Shown here piece after piece: positions 57,240 to 64,000 of a stretch of DNA of 64,000 bases (its first letter is position 1; the number at the start of each line of letters is the position of its first letter). The position numbers were made by a program, and so were the translations under genes. Location of the stretch: NCBI GenBank assembly GCA_009809945.1, contig WTPW01000023.1, positions 571,517-635,516 on the forward strand, given 5' to 3'. The DNA is from Gigaspora margarita. Its lineage: Eukaryota > Glomeromycota > Glomeromycetes > Diversisporales > Gigasporaceae. Below the pieces are notes generated by a model. That model saw nothing but the letters and a program-made list of their open reading frames with translations. It searched no databases and was not told the DNA's origin.

Positions 57240-58372
57240 TTTCCACTATAGTATTTTGCTATTTCCACTATAGTTATACAAGAATTTTTATTTTTGGTAT
57301 TTAATATAGAAAAAACTATCTGTTATACCTGTATCACATTATAGCCATAAGGTTTAAGGTCTTCTTAATATTAAAGTAGAATTAAGTTAAAGTTAGAATC
57401 AAAATTAATATAAAATTGTGAAAGAATCATTTTTTGTTAGAAGTCAATAGGTGTTATCTTAGTAAAATTTTGAGTTATAAATATACTTGTAACAAATAAA
57501 ATGTATTGCGGGGTGCAACAAATAAATTTCTCCTTTAATATAATATATTATAAATTTACTATAATTTTAACTCTAAAACTAATAAGTAAACTTTCTTTGG
57601 TTTTTAGTTAAAAGTTGTAGAGCTCATTTTCTGATTCTAATAGTAGTTAAATCATCAAAATCGGCCTAATAGATCCCAATATACTTGGGATTAAAGAAGA
57701 GAATATAAGGATTAGCAAATTTACTTTTATACTACATTTTGAAAAGTTTTTTTATTATAGTAAAATTTTTATTAAGAAACTAATAAAACTTGTTTTAAGA
57801 AACTAGCATTTTTTTGAGCCAAAGAACAACTTTACTTAAGAGCCCAAAGTCAATTGTAATAAAAAGTTCTGTGCAAATTATGATTTTTTATTTGATAGCT
57901 TTTTTTCTAACTTTATTTTTTTTTTACATATGTTTTGAAAAGTTTTTTATTGTAGTAAATAATTTTATTAAAAAAATAATAATCCATCTTAAGAAACTAG
58001 CATTATTTTAAACCAAAGAACAACTTTATTTAAGAACTCAAAGTCAATTGTGATAATAACATTCTCACAAATTATAATTTTTCATTTGATAGCATTTTTT
58101 ATACTTTGTATAATAGTGAATTTGCCAATTCTTATGTTCTCTTATTTAATTCCAAGTATCTTGAGATTGATGATTTAACTACTATTAGAATCAGAACAAT
58201 AAGCTTTAAAACTTTTAATTAGAGGCCAAAGAAGGTTTACTTATCTGTTATTGATTTTTAAGATTAGGTTTAGAGTTAGAGTTAGAGTTAAAATTATTAA
58301 AGTTAGAAAGAATTATAAAAATAAAAATTTTTGTATAACTATAATAGAAATAGCAAAATACTATAGTGGAAA
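57240..58372. mobile_element. Large TIR element (TTTCCACTATAG) with nested palindromic MITE
   Basis: The TIRs are about 55 bases long and contain the 14-mer ATTTCCACTATAGT twice, then ACAAGAATTTTTATTTTT. The right end is the near-exact inverse. TA flanks both (57238..57239, 58373..58374). GTTAGAGTTAGAGTTA lies just inside the right TIR. The middle is occupied by a relative of the 17315 element. Confidence 0.75.
57600..58250. mobile_element. Palindromic MITE related to 17315..17750, expanded centre
   Basis: The outer arms (CTGATTCTAATAGTAGTTAA, CCCAATATACTTGGGATTAA, AGAATATAAGGATTAGCAAA) match the 17315 family. The centre (about 57735-58090) instead holds two direct copies of a block of about 180 bases starting AAGAAACTAGCATT and including CCAAAGAACAACTTTA and AAGTCAATTGTAATAA. 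Confidence 0.7.
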
Positions 58373-59155
58373 TATTAGCCCCAAGATATATAGCTTGATT
58401 TAAAATTCTATTAAGCTTAACACTTATTATTATTTTAGCAAATAAATTATTTTGGGTTTACATTATATATATTGGACATTTTTAATATGTCTAATATTCA
58501 ATAAAGTTTAGACTTATTTAAACTATATAGCCAAATATAAAACCAGGCATCTATATATTAATATTTCTAGTTTGGGCTATGTATAAATATGTAAATATAA
58601 AAACAAAATCACTTGATTGTAATTTAATTTACAACTCTTTTTTAGAATATATTGCAAAATAGAAAATTTTGTTATTGACAAAATTAGCCAATTCAATTGT
58701 TATATTACACATCCTGACCAATTACTATATTTCTACAAAAATATAAATTAATATGCCTTGATGACTTTATTGTACAAAGAATTTACAGAAGAGTAATAGT
58801 GATCTGGTTTGTATATATATTTGTAAATTATAAATTTTAATTAGATAATTAGATCATAACAATTATGTACTTCAAAAATAGCTATTTTGTTAAGCTAATT
58901 CATGTTGGCTTTTCCTTTGAACTTAAAATAGATTTAATTTATTAAGTTATTACTACAGTGTTAAAAATCTTATATTCTTATATTCTTATAATGGCACTGA
59001 TATTTATTACCTAATATTCATTTACTATAGAAGCTTACCCCCACCCCAGGTAAGATTTTATTTTAGCCTATCAAATTTAACTAACTAACTAAGGTAAGAT
59101 TTTTCTTGACCCCACCCCTAAAATATTACCTAATAAATGTCAGCACCCTAAGAGC

Positions 59156-59421
59156 TAGGGTTCCTCAAAGTCGAATCAAATTGAATATTAGGCATATTTG
59201 AATTTGATCAAATTGAATAAGCTTTTGATTTGAATTTGATTTGATCAAATCAAATCAAATCAAATCAAATTTATTTGTAATTTTTATTAAATATTTTTGA
59301 ATCAAATCGAATATTTTGTCAATTTGAATTTGATTTGATTTGAAATTTCTGTATTTGAATTTGATTTAAAATTGAATATTTGATTGAATCAAATCGAATC
59401 GAATCGAATTGCGGAACCCTA
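59156..59421. mobile_element. hAT-type MITE of CAAAT/TCGAAT words, intact ends
   Basis: TAGGGTTCCTCAAAGTCGAA and the inverse TAGGGTTCCGCAATTCGATT are the ends. CTAAGAGC is duplicated exactly (59148..59155 and 59422..59429). The interior is TTTGAATTTGATT and TCAAATCAAATC words. Sister of 733..1015. The stretch 58375..59147 shows no gene. Confidence 0.88.
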
Positions 59422-59529
59422 CTAAGAGCATTACTTTTAATATGTGAGAATATACAAAATTTAAGATATTTTCTATTAATTTTTTTTTAAGAACATTATA
59501 CTCACTAGTCAAAATAAACATATCATACA

Positions 59530-59935
59530 CATATCCTATACATATCTAGTACCTGATATATATAGGTGATATGTAGAATGTGTGTGGGATATATATAATC
59601 TGGTACCTAATATGTGTAGAGTTGATGTAGGATATCAGACACATGTCAAACACATATAGTACACATATAGCATATATGCTATGTAGTAACTGTACCCGAG
59701 TAGAACTTGCAATTGTATGACATAGTAATTTATCCTGATATCCAAATAATTTAATAGTAACCAGATAGAGGTTTTCCCAATGGGTACAATCTCTAATGTT
59801 ATGCATCTATCATACATATATCCTATGCATATCAGGTACCTGATAATATATATCTTATACATATCAGGTACCAGATATATATAGGATATGTGATGAATAT
59901 ATATCCTATACATATCGGCTACCTGATTACTACCT
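59530..59935. repeat. Repeats of CATATCAGGTACCTGATATA
   Basis: ATATCCTATACATATCAGGT and its inverse recur about seven times, often as GGTACC-centred dyads. More copies follow at 61440..61570 and around 61730. Coding frames read across it are repeat artefacts. Confidence 0.7.
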
Positions 59936-60469
59936 GGCTGGTTTAAAAATCATTGAACATAACTAATCAAATTTTTGTAAATAATAATCAAAATAGTTGA
60001 ATATATACTAATTTTGATTATTATTTTAAATTATTAAAGACTAATATTAAAACTATTTTATAATTTAAATTTAAACATTAATATATGCAAAATTTTACAA
60101 AAGAAAACTTTTATTAAATTGCAAGAACCTATTTATAAATGAAATTTTTAGTTATTAGAAGTTTTTAAAGAACTTCTAATTTTTATTCCTTATTAATTTA
60201 ATTTGTTTTTTTTTTTAATTTTCTTTTTTAAATATTTTTAAACTTTAAGATATTTTTTTATTATTATTTAATAAATTTTTATTTTTTTTATTATGAACAG
60301 CTAACAATTTTAAAAAATTGTTATATATTTCTAAAAATAGAAAAGATCTACAGAAAAACAGTCAAAAATAAGCATTAATATTACTAAATATAGAAAAAAT
60401 CTACAAAAAATAGTTAAAATTAAGCAAAAGCAAATTTTCACCCATCTATATATAGCTCAGGCCCTGTTA

Positions 60470-60620
60470 GGGTTACTTTAGGCTTGGGCTAGATTATATT
60501 AAATACTTTATATAGCAAAATTGCCTCTCTAATATTTTTCATTAATGCTTTATAGTAGTTTAGGCTACCATTTCTGCTATTTTTTATGTTTTTTGCTTTT
60601 TTTGCCTAATTGATAATTTG
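60470..60620. repeat. Worn fragment of MITE family S
   Basis: TTAGGGTTACTTTAGGCTTG, AGCAAAATTGCCTCTCTAAT and TAGTTTAGGCTACCATTT align with the right half of 56182..56464. 59936..60469 is AT-rich without features. Confidence 0.5.
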
Positions 60621-60719
60621 CCACTTAACAGAAAAATGACCTTAAAATAATATGATGCAAATTAATATGTAAGTCTTATATATACAAAATGCTATGATCA
60701 TCTAAGAAAGCTTTTTATT

Positions 60720-61005
60720 TTACTAAATTAACAAGCAAAATTGATTAATTGATAGTTATAAAGCTTATCAAGATGAATTTAATGGTAGTTAGATCATTTA
60801 AAGTGCTCAGTGCATGCTAAAATATTTTTAAAAATAATTGGCCAACTATATAAAATTTTTATATTTTTTATATAAATATTTTATATAGTTAGCCAATTAT
60901 TTTTTGATAATATTTTAGCATTCACTAGAACAATTTGGATAATCTAACTACTATTAGATTTATCTCTATAAGCTCTACAACTTTTAATTAATTTAGTGAA
61001 ATAAA
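60720..61005. repeat. Palindrome weakly related to the 17315 family
   Basis: TTAATGGTAGTTAGATCATT and its inverse pair at the ends. TAATTGGCCAACTATATAAA and complement pair inside, round a centre near 60867. Confidence 0.6.
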
Positions 61006-61091
61006 AAGTATTTTTTGAACAATTATGCCAAAATTTTGGCAATTTATATATATAGAAATTATATAGTAATCTGCACTAAGACAAATTAGAA

Positions 61092-61226
61092 TAGAAATAT
61101 TTATCAGATGATTTTTTGGAAGGCTGCAGAAAATCAGGTGCTAATAGGAATTTAAATTTCATTTGTTAATATTTATCAGGTGGGAGTAAGGGTCTTAAGA
61201 AGTAAAAATCATCTGATAAGTATCTC
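61092..61226. repeat. Foldback with TTTATCAGATGATTTTT arms
   Basis: ATATTTATCAGATGATTTTT and AAAAATCATCTGATAAGTAT are the arms. ATTTATCAGGTGGG lies between. 61227..61989 is AT-rich and contains ambiguous bases near 61705-61729 and GGTACC repeat pieces. Confidence 0.6.
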
Positions 61227-61989
61227 TACCCTTATTAATTAATTTTTTACAATCTAATTGAATAAATACTAAAGTAAAAATATTTTCAAATATTTTATTT
61301 TTTTTTTATTTTGGTAGTTCTGCAAAGACTTTATTAGATTTTAAATTGTATAGTAACTAAGTTTATATATTAATTTAACTTAAAGCAAAATATTACTTGG
61401 TGTTTATTATATGATATCCAAGTGCACAGATCAAAATCCAATATATCAGGTCTCTATCAGGTACCATATTACTATAATTAAAAAACATATAAAATACTAC
61501 ATATCAGTGATCTGCCATATATATATCGTATAGTTTGGCTAATCTTACATATATTGGGTACCTGATGAGTATATGTAATAAAAATAACTTTCAAATCTAC
61601 ATATATTATAATTCTAAATCATTGTTTACACACAAATATTCTATATATACAAAAAAATTTATTCTTTAAAATATAAAAAACATTTTTTACTATTTAAATT
61701 TTTTNTAATTTGATATATATNAGNTACCNGATAAATATAGTATTAACTAACAATAGGAATTTCTAATTAATTATAAATTGATATAATTAGAATAAAAAAT
61801 TGTTAGATTGTTATCTGTTTTAGAGCACTGACAGATATTACATAACATTGTTAGGGGTGGGGTCTGCCAAAATCTTACATTACACTATAATTCTATATAT
61901 GATATAATATATTGCTAATAGATTAAAATTTTGAGTATTAGTTAAAATTATATAAAATACAAATATATACTATAATCGTGTATTTTTGA

Positions 61990-63135
61990 GTGCTGAACAA
62001 GTTTACTTAGGGATCAAAGTTATAATTCATTAGTAAAATTTTGCATGATGCTGAATTTTCTATATTTNTATTAATAAAAATATAGAAAATTCTGTATCAT
62101 GCAAATTTTTACTAATGAATTATAACTTTGATCCCTAAGTAAACTTGTTCAGCACTAAATTCTACATTCTGGCAGCATATAATTGTTTAAGTTTTTTAAT
62201 ATTTGAAATAAAGATGAGTAAAATTGGTAAATTTTTATCAAAAATGCATTTTTGCTCTCCTTTATTTGAAAATTTAAAAAAAAATCAAAAAATATATGCC
62301 AATATAGTGTATCTTTTGGTGCTGAACATGTTTACTTAGAGCTCAAAGTTATGATTCATTAGTACAATTTTGCATTATGTGGAATTTTCTATATTTTTAT
62401 TAATAAAAATATAGAAAATTCATAATTATGCAAAATGTACTAATGAATCATAACTTTGAGCTCTAAGTAAACTTGTTTAGCACCAAAAGATATACTATAT
62501 CAGCATATATTTGTTTGATTTTAAAAATTTTCAAATAAAGGAGAGCAAAAATGCATTTTTGATGAAAATTTACTAATTTTACTCATCTTTATTTCAAATA
62601 ATGAAAAACTTAAACAATTATATGCCACCAGAATGTAGAATTTAGTGCTGAACAAGTTTACTTAGGGCCCTAAGTTATAATTTATTAGTAAAAATTTGTA
62701 TGATACAGAATTTTCTATATTTTATTAATAAAAATATAGAAAATTCAGCATTATGCAAATTTTACTAATGAATTATAACTTAGGGTCCTAAGTAAACTTG
62801 TTCAGCACTAAATTTTACATTCTGCAGCATATAATTGTTTAAGTTTTTATTATTTGAAATAAAGATGAGTAAAATTAGTAAATTTTTATCAAAAATGCAT
62901 TTTTGCTCATCTTTATTTAAAACATTAAGAAAATTAAATGAATATATGCCAAAATAATGTATTTTTTAATGTTGAACAAGTTTACTTAAAGCTCAAATTT
63001 ATTATTCATTAGTAAAATTTTGCATAATGCAGAATTTTCTATATTTTTTATTAATAAAAAATAAATAATTCTGTATTATGCAAAATTTTACTAATAAAAT
63101 ATGACTTTGGGCACTAAATAAACCTTCTCAGCATG
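61990..63135. repeat. Higher-order array of family P palindromes
   Basis: Four large dyads, centred near 62075, 62402, 62724 and 63053 on TTTTATTAATAAAA-like cores, are spaced about 325 bases apart. Each arm of about 80 bases runs CTGAACAAGTTTACTTAG, CAAAGTTATAATTCATTAGT, AAAATTTTGCAT, GAATTTTCTATA. The linkers (AAATAAAGATGAGTAAAAT ... AAAAATGCATTTTTG) alternate in orientation: forward, reverse, forward. The array is therefore symmetric at two levels. No coding frame is present. Confidence 0.8.
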
Positions 63136-63208
63136 CAAAAATACATTATTTTGATAAAATATTTTTTAAAATTGACCAATCAGAATCGTCTTATGCGAGG
63201 GTGCCAAA

Positions 63209-64000
63209 TTGTTTACAAGAGAAATCTGAATCTAGTTGCAAAATGAAAAATCTAAATATTTCCGTCAATATTGATCTGTTTGGGCTGAAATTTTTAAAGT
63301 AGACTATTAAATGTCTAAGAAATATACTTACTTAGTAGCGTTTTTGAGGTTTCATTTAAATAAAATCCATTCAGAAGCAGTCAAATTCGATAGAAAATTC
63401 TGCAAAACATTATGCATCTGAATTTACAAAAACATTAATATCTCTACGAGTTTCTAATATTTTTCCATAAAAATTAAGATTCTACAAGTCGACGATATGT
63501 GCTACAAGTTTGATTAATAAACGTTTTTAGATTAGCATAACAAAATATTTTGTAAATCATCATCGAATTGTGGGTTATTTTGAAAAAGCAAAAAAAATAT
63601 ATTACAAAAAAGCTGTGTTGAAATTGTTTGCAGAACCTTTCATCAAAGATATTTCCATGAGTTCTTGACCAACTTCGATGAAAATTTTTTTATTTGAATT
63701 CTATATATTTGTAGAATTAAAATAAAAAAATTTTCATCGAATTTGGTCAAGAACTTATAGAGATATCTTTGATAAAAGATTTTTTCCATTTTCAAAAATG
63801 TATATCATGTGCCAAAATTGTTTACAAGAGAATCCTGAATCTAGTTGTGAAATGAATAATCTAAATATCTCTATCAATATTGATCTGTTTGAGCTGAAAT
63901 ATTTATAGCAGACTCTTGAATACCTAAGAAATATACTTACTTAGTAGCATTTTTGAGGGTTTATTTAAAAAAAATCCTTTCGGAAGTAGTCAAATTCGAG
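63209..64000. repeat. Direct repeat of about 604 bases, running off the window
   Basis: TTGTTTACAAGAGAAATCTG at 63209 recurs as TTGTTTACAAGAGAATCCTG at 63813, and similarity continues for about 187 bases to the window end (TAGTAGCGTTTTTGAGG / TAGTAGCATTTTTGAGG, AGTCAAATTCGA). A family Q palindrome (63625..63790) lies between. Confidence 0.75.
63625..63790. repeat. Family Q palindrome
   Basis: TCTTGACCAACTTCGATGAA and TTCATCGAATTTGGTCAAGA are the arms. ATCAAAGATAT and its inverse lie outside. The centre is TTTGTAGAATTAAAATAA. Confidence 0.7.

Noticed and set aside
59546-59913. 86- and 92-codon minus-strand frames
   Set aside because: They are read-through of the GGTACC palindromic repeats (repetitive YIRYQIIYIP-like peptides), not genes.

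Overview
The window looks like a gene-poor, very AT-rich nuclear chromosome segment of a fungus. Support for a fungus: short GT-AG introns (about 84-110 bases), a cytochrome P450 of fungal type, and a UbiA-family membrane enzyme with the NQ...EED..NKP..RP motif seen in fungal members. Extreme AT content together with heavy transposon load would fit an arbuscular mycorrhizal fungus (Glomeromycotina) or a similar early-diverging fungus, but this is inference. No tRNA, rRNA or CRISPR array was recognised, and there are no bacterial operons.

Only two convincing host genes are present, side by side and divergently transcribed. One is a three-exon UbiA-family prenyltransferase/terpene-cyclase-like gene (minus strand, 25099..23855). 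The other is a three-exon cytochrome P450 (plus strand, 26699..28497). They share a 1.6 kb upstream region and could form a small lipid or terpenoid pathway pair. A faint multi-exon gene candidate lies at 3.6-4.5 kb on the minus strand.

The rest is mobile DNA and repeats. 1-9.5 kb: hAT, pogo/Tc1-like, Harbinger-like and other small terminal-inverted-repeat (TIR) elements, a tandem satellite, and one arm of a large inverted repeat. 9.5-17.2 kb: a decayed but full-length LINE with a perfect 16-bp target duplication, ORF1 with an internal six-fold repeat, and ORF2 (endonuclease, reverse transcriptase, C-terminal zinc motif). 17.2-23.7 kb: the other arm with a nested palindromic element, then foldback elements. 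23.8-28.5 kb: the two host genes. 29.1-33.5 kb: an old hAT transposon with transposase remains, itself hit by a Mutator-like MITE. 33.6-38.8 kb: Harbinger and nested pogo/hAT/TA-MITE insertions. 38.8-53.8 kb: palindromic repeats, minisatellites, low-complexity DNA and further MITEs. 53.8-58.4 kb: two copies of a poly(A)-tailed SINE-like element, one inside an arm of an inverted repeat, plus nested TIR elements. 59-64 kb: a clean hAT MITE, palindromic GGTACC repeats, a higher-order array of cruciform-prone palindromes, and a direct repeat of about 604 bases that runs off the window end.

The main theme is non-autonomous DNA elements with strong dyad symmetry. Several hAT-type ones (8-bp duplications) are built almost entirely from one iterated short word (CAAAT, AAATGAC, GAGAAC), a different word per family. 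All alignments were made by eye, so element ends should be read as good to a few bases.
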